From contig JAWDGP010006814.1 in assembly GCA_033675545.1 (NCBI GenBank), positions 1 to 64,000 of the forward strand: a DNA stretch of 64,000 nucleotides. Direction: 5' to 3'. The notes beneath the pieces were generated by a model that searched no databases, was not told the origin of the DNA, and saw only the letters and a list, made by a program, of their open reading frames with translations. Of this stretch, positions 37,556-49,930 are shown in pieces (position 1 is the first letter of the stretch; every line of letters begins with the position of its first letter). This DNA is from Elysia crispata. Taxonomy: Eukaryota; Mollusca; Gastropoda; Plakobranchidae. The position numbers and the translations under genes were made by a program.

Positions 37556-39796
37556 GAGGCGGGTCGGAGAGGGGGAGTAGAGTCGTAATGTCATGTAAAT
37601 AGTTACACATCTTGTCATGTTTCACTAAAAAACCATATACACAAAATTCCACTAGTAAAGTCAGGTTCTATAAACAAGAGTCTCATTATTTTCCTGCCCC
37701 GTTCAGCAGGTCGAGTTAGAGTAAGCGAGGCGGAGAATATTGCCGGGAAATGATTGCTTTATTGCTTAAAGTTTTTGTAAAAATTCGTGTTTGCAGGAGT
37801 AAATATTGAATTATACTCTGTACAACTCTGACAACAAATATTGCTAACATTCCTATGTCTTTGCAGCGACAAACTGGCACAGAGACGAGAAACTCTAAAG
37901 TCATCACCATTTCATATAAAACGACTCGTGAAGGGCCAATGTTTATCATGCTCAGAGAGATACCTGAACAAATTTACCTAAGAAACTAAGATATGTTTTT
38001 TGTTTATATTTTTTTATTTCAGTAGATTTCTTTCTTTTTTTTTTTTTTTACAATAATAGTATTATGAATTTTAAACCACGAGAGGAAATTTGTAATGTTT
38101 GGATTTTGAGCAAAAACTAGAGCTAACTTTAGATGTTACATTTAAGGCGCCTGAATGGTAAGGACTAGAGTCGATATTTCGTTCAAAATATAACAATTTA
38201 ATTTAAAAAAATAGATTAAATTAGGTCGATTTTAGTATCTAAAACATTCTAACATTAAGCCGCATTAAACAGCGTTAGTTGCAACTTTTCCATAAAGAGG
38301 TGAAAAACAACATCTCAAGCAAACTCTGTTGGTCGTATCTGAGGTTGTATCATGTTTAAATTGAGGAGTTTGTTTAAAAAAAAAAAAAGAGAGAGAGAAA
38401 GTCATTCAAAGATCAAAAGAATGCGTCTTAGTTTTGAAGGCCCAATTTGAATAAATCTACTACGAGTAGAAGAATAATAGCCCCTTTTTCAGGAACAAGC
38501 AAATTTATTTCACATTTTTTATGCTGTACTAATCCTAAAAAGCGGATTCATCTATTTCCTGGGTGCCACCTATTCCATTTCGGACAAAATAAATTAGTTT
38601 TAAGATTCTAGAAAACTAAGTTTAATTCGTATTTCAGATGAAGTTTTAGATGTTGTTATTAGTTACTAAAATTAAATTGTAAGTTTTATCGATATCGTTA
38701 CGTTGAGTTATTCTTATGATTTGTAATTCGATATTCTAAGGAATGCAATCAGAGATATTTGTTTCTAAAAATATTTTTGGTGCAATTATAACAAATCAGG
38801 TCCGAGGCGGTCAAACAAAACAACAAATCTATCAGTCCACAAGATTAAGGATAGACCTTGAAGCTCACATATTGGCATAAGACAAGTTGATGCTTTTAAC
38901 ATCAAGAAGACACGAATATAAAAACATTGGAAACAAAACTCCGACCATGAACTTGAAAACTTGGAACCATGAAACACTCCGCAGTGACCACTGCCACCGC
39001 GACAACAAAGTTTGTGATAAACAATTATCAAAACCAAAGTCTAAGGTTAAGTCTTGAGAATAGAAGAGTCCAATGGTGTCTTTGGCCTGGGGGTTGGGGC
39101 TTGGGACTTCATTCCCACCCTGTTGTTTGGACTATTTTGAGCACAATCGTTTTTCTTTTTCAATTTCATGCACTTTATTTTCAAATAGCAGATATAAGAG
39201 ATTGATAACCATCATCCCCAACTGAAGACTGTGGGCTTTGTCTATGTTCTATGTCGTCATTGTTCTCACGTTTGGTTTATAGGTCTAAACAACATGATAT
39301 CCCCAGCAATACTTTGTCGCGATATAAGGCGCCAATATACACATCTCGCTCTTGCAAAATAATTGGTCAGAGTATTTGTACTATGCTTTCTATAAGCTTT
39401 CGTTCTAAGAAGCATGGCACTCCTGTAAGCAAGTAACAAGGTTTTTCATTGGCCTGTCCATTAAGCTCAATTTTTTTTTGTTTCCACTGATACAATTAAC
39501 GCTTGGGTTTAGCCGTGCCTTGTCGGGAAGAGTGCTGGGTGCCATTTCAGTGTAATTTGACACCGAGTTGGGGCTTAAGCCCTAAAATTTGGTGGCCTTG
39601 CCTCTAAGCCTGATACAGAGACCTAGATAAGTTTCCATCGTAAGAATTGTCTCTGGGCCGATTTATTTTGCCAGACCAACTGAGTGATCCAGATGTTATC
39701 CATATTTACAATCCACTTGATAATTAAAGCATCTCTGGACCTAAGCTACATTTAAAATTTTATGAAAATGTAATTCTATTTTTACAAATGACGACA
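37556..39796. other. long stretch without a supported gene
   Basis: AT-rich unique sequence with a T run at about 38034-38050. A somewhat GC-richer patch (39505-39680) contains the palindrome GGGCTTAAGCCC and may be a decayed repeat. I found no hAT-type terminal inverted repeat before the transposase remnant. Confidence 0.45.
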
Positions 39797-41876
39797 CAAT
39801 GAATAGAGTTGTTTGTTTACTTCACAATCGCTTCAGTTTTCTGCTTCATGACGATAAGCTCGCAATAAAAAAAATAGGACCTCGTCAGCCATTTGACTTG
39901 TCGTACTCTGTGTTAGATGGAATGCAGACAAGATGTTTCAACCCAGATCGGTTTAAGAGATTTAAATCATGAACAGTGAGCACGGTTAACAGAGGATTTC
40001 ATTGTTTTAACTGCCTGACTCTCGGAGATTCCTCGCAGGACCAGGAGTGGTGTAAAGATAGATTTACAAATTTGAAGCACTTTGTAGATAGAGCCTATAA
40101 ACATGGTAAGTCTGCTGCACATCTGAACAGCACCGCCCGCTTGATTGCATTTGGTGCAGTCAATATCGTCGCCCAAATCAGCTCAGGATACCGCTTGACT
40201 ATTGAAAAAACACAAGAATAGAAATATATTGAGGAAAATAATTGAAGCCATCAAATTATGTGGCGTTCATGAGCTCGCTTTACGCGGAACAATCATATAA
40301 TAGAAGGAAATTTCTTGGCCTCATTAAACTATTGTCAACACTTGATAGTCAACTTCATCAACATGTAGATACTTCAAATGGCACAAAGTGCACATCAATG
40401 ATGATTCAAAATGAGCTCCTTGACTGCATTTATGAAGTTTACACTGACAGTATGAAGTCACAACTAAGAAATGCTAATTTTGTTGTCATTGAGGCTGATG
40501 AAACAACTGTATCAGATGTTTCTTGTAGATCAGAATTTGTGATAATTATAAGATATGTAGAAATTTTACTCCTGTAGAAAGATTTCTTAAATTCACAGAA
40601 GTTCACGATAGGACTGGGTCTGGCCTTGCAAAGGTTATAGTAGATGAGCTGGCTCCTTATGAATTACAAAACAAATTGATTGCGCAAGCTTACGACGGTG
40701 CACCAGTTACCAGTGGCACCACTCGGGGTGTTCAGACAATAGTTAGAGAAACATACCCGAATACACATCACATTCATTGTTATGCTCATCAAAAAAAAAT
40801 CTTGTCCTGCAAAAACTGACAAGTATCCCTCAAACAAATCTGTTTGTCGCAAACTGGTCCGCCTTCTCAACGTTCCTCTCTTATCCCCAAAGAGATTGGA
40901 TGCTCTCCGAGAAGTGTCCGGAAAGGGCTTTCCTCGCACATTCAAAACCAGGTGGAATTTTCGGTCGCGTGTAATTGACAGTGTTGCGAACTACCAGGAT
41001 CAAATTTTAGAATGCCTACACAAAATTCAAAGTTCAAATCAATGGTATGATAAAACAAAACAAGAGGCTTTTGGACTCTCAAAAACATTACAGGACTCAA
41101 AATTTAAATACTCCCTATTTTCTTTAAAAACTATTTTTGCGCACACTGACACACTCTTCAACCATTTTCAAAACAGGCAGACATCTGGTGTTGACCTGCA
41201 GTCCATGATTTTATTTGTGCTATATCAAATGTAGGAAAACGGTTACCACAATAAATTGTTAAAAATACTGAGGAAAAAAGACGGCGCATCACTTCACCAT
41301 TTGTAGACTCATGTGAAGTGTGTGATATTCTCGCAACACACATGACAGAGTCTCCGAAAAAGTTCCCATCTTTTGGGAAACCTTTCAGTTGTAAACCCAA
41401 AATATTTTAAAGACAAAACAATACCGTCAACCAAGCAGATAGAAATTATTGTGCATATCTGTCCTATGCTTCATAGACACTGTCTAGTCACTGAGCTAGG
41501 TGTTCTTTATTCAAACGAAAGCTTCCAGTCCGTGCATATATCAACAGCCAACAAGCTTTACTCACACCTTAAGCAATGCGAGTTAGACATATTCCCGGAG
41601 GTCAGTAAAGTTTTAGAAATTTTATTGACAACGCCAGTCCACTCAGCAGACCCAGAAAGGGCGTTCAGTACACTGGAGCGCAGTAAATCATTTGCAATAA
41701 ATACAACTTCTCAAGACAGACTTAACGCCTTAGCTGGTTTGTCTGTTCACAAGGATATCATTATGGACAATCTCTTCAATCAAAAAGTCGTCGACAAATT
41801 TGTTTTTCAGAGGAACAGAAGGGCAAACTTTATGTTTAAGGAAGCATGGGGGAGTTCACTGTTATTTAACCAATGA
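39797..41876 (+). pseudogene. broken hAT-superfamily transposase (ZMYM1-like)
   Basis: Fragments in three frames reconstruct the order of a ZMYM1-like hAT protein: IGPRQPFDLSY and the TTF-type zinc-finger area with WCKDRFTNLKHFVDRA (39797-40218); a stretch ending HELALRG (about 40220-40288); FVVIEADETT, carrying the first catalytic Asp (40242-40577); the second, ATG-less, open piece with FTPVERFLKFTEVHDRTG and QAYDGAPVTSG (about 40559-40820); a helical insert domain (40782-41234); and the C-terminal hATC dimerisation domain, SADPERAFSTLERSKSF to DRLNALAGLSVH (41373-41876). In-frame stops (39970, 40219) and several frameshifts show it is dead. The extreme N-terminus is missing. No terminal inverted repeats or 8-bp target duplication were found. 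Identity is strong; function as a transposon is lost. Confidence 0.87.
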
Positions 41877-42680
<804 letters not shown>

Positions 42681-42911
42681 AATAAATCAAAATCTAATTA
42701 TAAAAGTGTAATATTTATAAATTTTTTTGCCAGACCAGCGCTCATTGCAGGCCTTCTGAAGCATCTGGCGTTAGAGGTTCTTGATTATTGTTTCAAACCA
42801 AAAAAAATATTTAACTTACTATTTTTTGCTTATAGATTTTAAGTTTGAAATACGAGCCCCATCGACCCTCCTTTCTTTAATCACTTTGAAATAAAGTAAA
42901 GTGTATTAAAG

Positions 42912-43035
42912 GGCGCTAAGTGGCTATGGGATAAAGTTCTTGACTAGCAATAAGCATAATTTTGTGCCTGGTTCCAGGCTGGCTTGATCAATTTAGTGGA
43001 GGAATATTATTCCTTCGAGACGGCTCTGCTCTTTC
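42912..43035 (+). mobile_element. probable tRNA-derived SINE
   Basis: GGGCGCTAAGTGGCTATGGG looks like an acceptor stem plus D arm, CTTGACTAGCAATAAG like an anticodon arm (loop CTAGCAA), and GCCTGGTTCCAGGC like a T arm with box B. Spacing fits a 72-75-nt tRNA head, but the arms do not pair well enough for a functional tRNA. A tRNA-unrelated body may follow. Confidence 0.4.
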
Positions 43036-44399
43036 ACTTATGAAGCAAATAGTTAAAAAGTATTTTTGAGTGTAGGCTAAAACATTAATATCTATTTTAA
43101 GACCTATAACTTAGGTCCAGTACTTTTCAATAATTCAATAGTCGGTCCAAAAATGTCTAGATTTAAATTACATCTATGCTTCACTGTTCCTTTAAGCTTT
43201 ATTGATAAAGGCCTGCGATATTTATGCCTAAATGAGAGCTTTCGCTTAGATAGTAATCTTCATGTAGCAGAAAGAGCACAAAGAGCATAAGAAACACTTA
43301 CTCGACTAGAGAAGATGATGACCGCCGATGTTCTGTGATTGTTGTGTACGTTGGGGACTGATTTGTTGATACAACTTTTAAACTATGTTGTAGGTTTCGT
43401 CACGAAAGAGATAATATTGGCAATAGCTTTTACAAATTGCCAACCATTTTTATTGCTTTTCATGTTGTTTGAACCTAAAATGACAAACTCATCAGAGCTG
43501 TTTAATATAAATATGATGTAGATCTCCTGATTCAGTAGTACCGCACTACCGCTTCCGCATTGTAATGGGAAAATATTGGAACAGACTGGCTCTTGGGATT
43601 TTGCATCAAGCCGATTTATGCTACCGTGATTTGTGACATAAACTTGCGGGCATCAGAGAATCAAATAACAGAACAAAGAGCAACGCTATTTCATGCAATA
43701 TGGTCTTATAATCAAACGTTAAATCTTCTACTTATTTTGCAACCTAAATAAATATAGGATGAACATATATTAAGACAGAGTACATGAAGAACAAATTATC
43801 ATCTTCTAAAGGCAAACTCACTGACCTCTTTTATACTGAATGTGATCTCACCAGATGTGCTTCTTCTCAACACCAAAATTTGCCTCCAAGCCCAATCGAG
43901 ATCATTTCGCTGAAATAGATAAGCTATATGAGAAATCATCTTTTTAATATCAAAGCTTCTTCTTTGTGGATACGACCTGAGCGAAAACCTAACCTGATAA
44001 ACTTCAGTCAGCAATGCAGTATGAAACACAGTCGGTTTTAAAACTGAACTCTGAAAAGATCCAAAGTCGCCTTGCATTGTTTCTTCTCGCCCTAGCAAAA
44101 CCGTTCTGTTCAATGAAATATGAAATAATTATCGTCAATTGATAAATTCGACTCTCATTTCTAAAACTATAGAGAAAGATGTGGCTACATATTAAGCTTA
44201 TGAGGACAATTAAGGAGTAAAAAAAGAGAGACAGAGAGAGAGAGAAAGAGAGATAGGTGAAAGTGAGACAGAGTAAAAACAGAGCAAGTTAGATAAATAG
44301 CAAGGGGGAGTATAATGAAAAAGTCAAAGAGATGTAGAGAAAGATTGAGATAAGTAGCTAGACACCGAGAGATTGAGAGACACAAAGTGAAAGTTAAAA
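43036..44399. other. no gene supported
   Basis: A 104-codon minus-strand frame (44113-43799) has no recognised domain. From 44200 the sequence grades into GA-rich simple sequence. Confidence 0.45.
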
Positions 44400-44423
44400 G
44401 AGAGGAAAGGAGGTGGAGAGAAA

Positions 44424-44485
<62 letters not shown>

Positions 44486-44606
44486 AACAGACAGACAGAC
44501 AGGCAGACAAACAGAGACAGAGAGACAGACAGACATACAAAAACAGACAGACAGAGACACAGACACAGACAGACAGGCAGACAGACAGACAGACAGGCTC
44601 ACGAAA

Positions 44607-44676
<70 letters not shown>

Positions 44677-44810
44677 AACAGACAGACAGACAGGCAGACA
44701 AACAGAGACAGACAGACAGACAGACATACAAAAACAGACAGACAGAGACACAGACACAGACAGACAGGCAGACAGACAGACAGACAGGCTCACGAAAGGA
44801 AGAGAGAGAG

Positions 44811-44905
<95 letters not shown>
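44400..44905. repeat. GA microsatellite with duplicated ~195-bp compound unit
   Basis: Three GA tracts (about 44428-44482, 44609-44673, 44816-44904). Between them a block beginning GAGCGAAACAGACAGACAGA and ending CAGGCTCACGAAAGGAAG occurs twice (about 44480-44608 and 44672-44805), nearly identical, so a unit of about 195 bp was tandemly duplicated. Overlapping long frames are artefacts. Confidence 0.93.
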
Positions 44906-44906
<1 letters not shown>

Positions 44907-46290
44907 AGTTTCAATTACAATGAAAGGGAAAAAAGTGTGGATCCATGAAACTAAGTAGAGAATGTAAATACTCTTGATTTCTCGTTTCCAAGTCAATTCC
45001 ATGAAACATTTTGTGTTGAAAAGATTGAAACAGACTGGAACCTGTAAATCCCATGACCTTAAGACCTTAAGACATCTCTGTTACGTACAAATTACAACAC
45101 GAAAGTATTGAATAATGGAGATCTAAATCTATTTATAATAATAATAATGATATGTTTTTTTATACATGCTTTCTTTAAAGAAAGGCCTCTATGAATCATT
45201 ACGAACTGACCATTGACCCCTATCTAAGATCATTTTATGTATTAATTTTCACTTCTTCCGCTTTGCATAATGATTAGAACATTTCCAGTTAAGTGCTCCA
45301 TCAACTCCTCCCCATATTTGCCTTGGACTATCAGAATATCTTGGCACTGCTTAGAGATCTACATTTACACTAGTTTGACACTTTGCAAAAAATAAGCTTA
45401 CATTAGTGATTTTAATCAATTTGTAAACCGCACTCTATGAGATACCATGCTGCATTGTAATAAGACTGAGGGTATATTCAACAATGTAAAACTGCTTACC
45501 ATATGTACAGAAAAGCTGGCGCCCTAACAAATCGTTCCTTCAGATGACTCTTAACCCAACCATGTCACCAGACGTAAATATGAACCAATTTTTACAGTAC
45601 AGTTAATTCAGATTTTAAGACTATGTCAGTATAGATCCAATCAACAATTAAAAACTTAGCAACCTGTTTTTAATGCATCAGTCTAATGTAAAATAGTAAT
45701 ATTAATGATAGATATAGTCTTAAAACTAGGCCTGTGGTATATTAGACCATACTATTGTAAAATGTTGTTTTGTTGTTTGTTTGGTTTTTTTTTTTTTTTT
45801 TGTGGAAAAAATACATCTAATAAGATAATAGTTTTCCTGTTGGCCGACGTTTCTTTGATTCAAAACCAGCCCTGCAATCTCGCAAAACAAAGCGGAAGCG
45901 CTTAAAAAACGATCCGAAAAGCGGTGAACATGGCTCTCAGCCAATGTCTGATTTTCACTGCTGTGTTGCGTGTATCATTATGTTTCTTAAGTCTTTTCTT
46001 CCGCCTAAATGTATTTGTCCATAATGCTGTCACGTCCTAATTGTCACAGCTTTGTTGACTGTACCAAAATGTTTCTCGAGTTCGTTTTTTTTTTTTTTTT
46101 ACTGATTAGATGAATCTGTGCGTAAGGCCCGAGAGATAACCGATACATGCATACACATAATGCAGAGGAGGTTAGAGGGATAAAAATATAGCTTTTGAGA
46201 AAGAGGGTAAGAAGCGTCAACTAGCTTAGGGATAACATATAACTACCAAGAGAGAGAGAGAGATGTCAACTGCAGAACGAATGCTCTTGA
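44906..46290. other. no gene seen
   Basis: AT-rich unique sequence with T runs at about 45787-45800 and 46086-46100. No supported feature. Confidence 0.45.
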
Positions 46291-46295
46291 AAGAG

Positions 46296-46340
46296 TGTAT
46301 TCTCTCTTTCTGTCTGTCTGTCTGTCTGTCTCTGTCTGTC

Positions 46341-46412
<72 letters not shown>

Positions 46413-46697
46413 CCGATATCTTCCCCTAATTCTTTCTCTATTTTATTCCTATTTCACTTTCTTTCTCCTTCTCTTTCCCTCTTTTTACTATCCAGCTTTT
46501 CTTCCATAATTGCTCTTTTCACTCTCCCTTTCTGCCCCATCGTCTATTTATTTAATATTCAACATTTATCACAATGTTACTCCCTTTCCTGTTCTTTTCC
46601 CCTACTTTTCTCTCTCCTAGCCTTTTTGTGTTTCCCTCTGTAATCTACAGTATTTTTCTTCATTGCGCCTCATCCCCTTCCCCTGTCTCTGTCCCTG

Positions 46698-46770
<73 letters not shown>

Positions 46771-46775
46771 TTATC
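46296..46775. repeat. two (CT)n microsatellites with pyrimidine-rich sequence between
   Basis: CT tracts at about 46345-46407 and 46702-46768, separated by 290 bp of T/C-rich sequence similar in style to the flank of the 21.6-kb CT tract. Confidence 0.92.
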
Positions 46776-46779
46776 TAGC

Positions 46780-47820
46780 AATCTATCTATCCTTTACGAG
46801 CCTGTCATATGACAGAAGGACGTAAACAATTTGCTGTCTTGAATCTTCAGCTAGAGACTTGCGAGAGAAAAAGCTTTACATCTATTCCTTTGGGTCTTTA
46901 GGGTTGCTGTGTGACTGCTTTACCACTTTCAGCCCCTTATGGAGCTCATTAATGTTTTATCCAAAATCTGACCATTAATTTGACCATGTCTGCTGCAGAG
47001 CCATCTTCGGTGAACGTGTCTTTGGGGATTTCATCATTAGTAAACTTAATTGGCCGCTGGCGTTTCAACAGTTTTCCTTCCCAGACGATCTTCCTTTTTT
47101 TTGTTTGTGCGTGTGTATGTTGGGTATAGAGAGAGATTTTTTTTTAATTGTGACAAATTTTAACTTAGTTTATAGTTTTCTGTTTTTCATAACGCTTAGA
47201 ATTAACTACGTTAATAATTTTTGTAATCTGCAATATGAATTTTAGTTTTAAATTATGTCCATTCCGAACATTCCTTGTCTTTATTTTTCTATTTGAATTT
47301 AAAATTTGTTTAACTTTACCCTCTATGAGATGAACAAAATAAGGCTACATAATTCGATTAAGAGTATTGGTAGAAACTCAGTAGAGAAGCTGTAATACTT
47401 AATCTGATATATTAAAACATTACAGCAACAATACCCATCAATCTTTTACATCAATAAGATACTTTTTACTTTCATACAAAAGACTATAATGAATTTTTGT
47501 AGAGTCAAAACTTGTGTCTCATGATAAATCGCCTACAGTAACAGCCTCACGACTAAACTGCGAGAGGTACACAAGTCTGGGCTCAACTATAATTTATCAA
47601 CTACAATCTTTTGAAGCAAATTATGGATCCACCAAGACAATGTTGCAAATAAAACTGTTATTATGGATTCATCCATGTTTTCTACCATGCTCAGTACTCT
47701 AAGATAGTAATTGCTACCACATGTCATTTTAAAGAAGATAAATGAAGTTCATAATTTTAAAAAATTTGTTTTCAATGAGGACTTTTTAGTAAGGCGAGAA
47801 ATTTTTGGATATATATATAT
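46780..47820. other. no certain gene; short minus-strand open segment
   Basis: On the minus strand from about 47120 to 46949 a frame without a clear start reads through a basic then acidic segment (VWEGKLLKRQRPIKFTNDE ... KLMVRFWIKH) to TAA. It looks protein-like but I recognise no family; it could be a terminal exon or chance. Confidence 0.25.
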
Positions 47821-47825
47821 ATATA

Positions 47826-47930
47826 TAACATACCCGAAGAGAGCGGAGGACAGGCTTTGTCCTCCGCTTGAAACACAAATGTAGTATGCATGGAAATTTA
47901 AGGTAAGATCTTCTATATTTATATACATAC
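47826..47930 (+). repeat. hairpin repeat family, copy 1
   Basis: Contains CATACCCGAAGAGAGCGGAG and a perfect 10-bp stem (GCGGAGGACA / TGTCCTCCGC) with a short loop, ending AAGGTAAGATCTTCTAT and an AT run. Confidence 0.75.
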
Positions 47931-47999
47931 ATATATATATATAGTTTGAAGATAAGTTGGAATAATTGATAAGAGTGCTCAACTGTGGGAGCTTTTCAT

Positions 48000-48095
48000 A
48001 GATGTAGAAGATCTTACCTTAGATTTTCTTAATACGACACTGGTGTTTCAAGCGGAGGACAAAGTTGTCGCTTGTTGAAATAGCGCAGCCATAAT
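48000..48095 (-). repeat. hairpin repeat family, copy 2 (inverted)
   Basis: Reverse complement of the family. Over about 70 bp (48004-48077) it matches 48325-48392 with only a few mismatches. Confidence 0.82.
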
Positions 48096-48289
48096 CAGCA
48101 GCAGCAAACAGATCCAACCTATGCATAGCAGAGAAATATTTCATTCTAAAAACAAAACCAAGCCTCAACAAAAGAGGGAAAATCTTTTCATCGTGCCCCC
48201 ACAGAAAGAACCATTTGCTATCAAACTTTCCGTGGCCCGGAAACAAACACAAAACAAGAACACAAGGTCGGGACGGCAACCGAACACAC
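48096..48289. other. loop between inverted repeat copies
   Basis: Unique sequence between the inverted copies. A plus frame starting at 48121 runs through it into copy 3 and ends at the GTAAG in the repeat; no domain recognised. Confidence 0.35.
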
Positions 48290-48392
48290 CTCAGTCATAC
48301 CCGAAGAGAGCGGAGGACAAGCGACAACTTTGTCCTCTGCTTGAAACACCAGTGTCGTATGAAGAGAATCTAAGGTAAGATCTTCTATATCT

Positions 48393-48395
<3 letters not shown>
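48290..48395 (+). repeat. hairpin repeat family, copy 3
   Basis: Direct copy of 47826-47930 and inverted copy of 48000-48095. Copies 2 and 3 could pair into a stem of about 70 bp with a loop of about 250 nt. Confidence 0.82.

Positions 48396-48442
<47 letters not shown>
48393..48442. repeat. (CA)n(TA)n microsatellite
   Basis: CA run followed by TA run immediately downstream of copy 3 of the hairpin family; copy 1 is likewise followed by an AT run. Confidence 0.95.
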
Positions 48443-48446
<4 letters not shown>

Positions 48447-48619
48447 AGGGCGTGGCAGATCACTCATACTGCCATGTTTCATTACCATAATTTAAAAATA
48501 AATCACTAAAATAATATGAGACACCCATAGACTTACTCAGTACTCCAAAATAAAAAGATGCAACTGATGCCAAATCTTTCCATTGATATCTAGATTCTAG
48601 ATTAGATCTAACTAGTTAT

Positions 48620-49100
48620 AGAGCTAGATCTAGATCTAGTACTTCTGATTAGAACGCCCGAAGCAAGGACTATTGTGCCGATTACTTAAAACTACTAGTG
48701 CTAGATCTAGATCTAGTACTTCTGATTAGAACGCCCGAAGCAAGGACTATTGTGCCGGTTACTTAAAACTACTAGAGCTAGATCTAGATCTAGTACTTCT
48801 GATTAGAACGCCCGAAGCAAGGACTATTGTGCCGGTTACTTAAAACTACTAGAGCTAGATCTAGATCTAGTACTTCTGATTAGAACGCCCGAAGCAAGGA
48901 CTATTGTGCCGGTTACTTAAAACTACTAGAGCTAGATCTAGATCTAGTACTTCTGATTAGAACGCCCGAAGCAAGGACTATTGTGCCGATTACTTAAAAC
49001 TACTAGAGCTAGATCTAGATCTAGTACTTCTGATTAGAACGCCCGAAGCAAGGACTATTGTGCCGATTACTTAAAACTACTAGTGCTAGATCTAGATCCA
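48620..49100. repeat. 77-bp minisatellite array (~6 units), highly homogeneous
   Basis: Units of 77 bp, each containing the palindromic CTAGATCTAGATCTAG and GAACGCCCGAAGCAAGGACT. Units differ at only a few bases, so the array is young or recently homogenised. There are no unique spacers, so it is not a CRISPR array. Confidence 0.95.
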
Positions 49101-49454
49101 GAGATTTACAAAGTATATTCTTAATTATTTAGCGTAGCGATTCTAATCAAGACCTAGCCTCTTCGATGCTTTAGAGGCACGATATTATAGATCTACATCT
49201 AGCCTATGACAGATCACCTACCTAATTTTGAATTATCATAATGAAATTTCAAAGTCATTAGTAGTGGAGTATAGTTAACTGAAGGGCTGACAAACTCGCA
49301 TGTTTTTAAAGCTCATAGATCTAATAGTTACCAACTGGATTGTATTTGCATAATTTGACTCCAAACCATTTTTACAAGCAGAAAACCCCGTTCTCTGAAC
49401 AGGACCATGGTATCAATTAGCCAGGCTTGTGGTGTGTGTATGTATTAAATAGAA
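49101..49454. other. no gene seen
   Basis: AT-rich sequence with scattered AGATCTA words; nothing supported. Confidence 0.45.
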
Positions 49455-49930
49455 TTATAAATGGTCTTGATATATATCCTTTTACTTATATGATTCATAT
49501 ATATATGCTTCCACCTATCCACCTTTACCTAGAATCTGGATAATTATCTCGATAATTCTTATTCTAAACACAAAATTGAGATGTAGAGCTTAAATCATTT
49601 TGGAATAAAGAAAATTGACTAACTCTATACTTTCCCACTTTGTTTTAAGATCAGTTAAAACGCTTATTAGAAAGCTGTGAATTTTCGAATTAAGTGCATA
49701 AAAGCGCACTGCCCTGCAGAAATTCTTAGCCGGGCATTTAGTTCAACTTACATGATAATGATTGTTTTTTTTTTAAATCTGTAGTTAGGTTTGGATTTTA
49801 AAAATTAGGTAAAAAGCCTAAAAGTGAAATCTAGATCTATCTAGATGTAGATCTTAACCTTTTGATTTGAGTTTTAGCTGCTGTAAATATCTAGGCCCTA
49901 GATCTAGAACTTATGTCGAAGCATTGGAAA
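49455..49930 (+). repeat. dispersed repeat, copy 1 (inverted partner at 57.1 kb)
   Basis: Shares with the reverse complement of 57108-57450, in order: ATAAATGGTCTTGATAT, TTGGAATAAAG, GAATTTTCGAATTAAGTGCA, CCTAAAAGTGAAATCTAGAT, AAATATCTAGG, TAGATCTAG and TCGAAGCA. Indels distinguish the copies. Identity of the element is unknown. Confidence 0.75.

Noticed and set aside
39797-41876. Domesticated ZMYM1-type host gene
   Set aside because: In-frame stops and several frameshifts without intron signals at those points indicate a dead transposon copy rather than a spliced host gene.
42912-42985. Functional tRNA gene
   Set aside because: The D, anticodon and T arms are recognisable but mispaired and the anticodon stem has a deletion; better explained as a SINE head.
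43799-44113. 104-codon minus-strand ORF
   Set aside because: No recognisable family or splice context; kept out of the gene list.
44324-44958. ORFs up to 196 codons on both strands
   Set aside because: GA/GACA simple sequence without stops in several frames.
48620-49100. CRISPR-like regular repeats
   Set aside because: Units are contiguous with no unique spacers, and the window is eukaryotic; ordinary minisatellite. The same holds for the 75-, 71- and 52-bp arrays.
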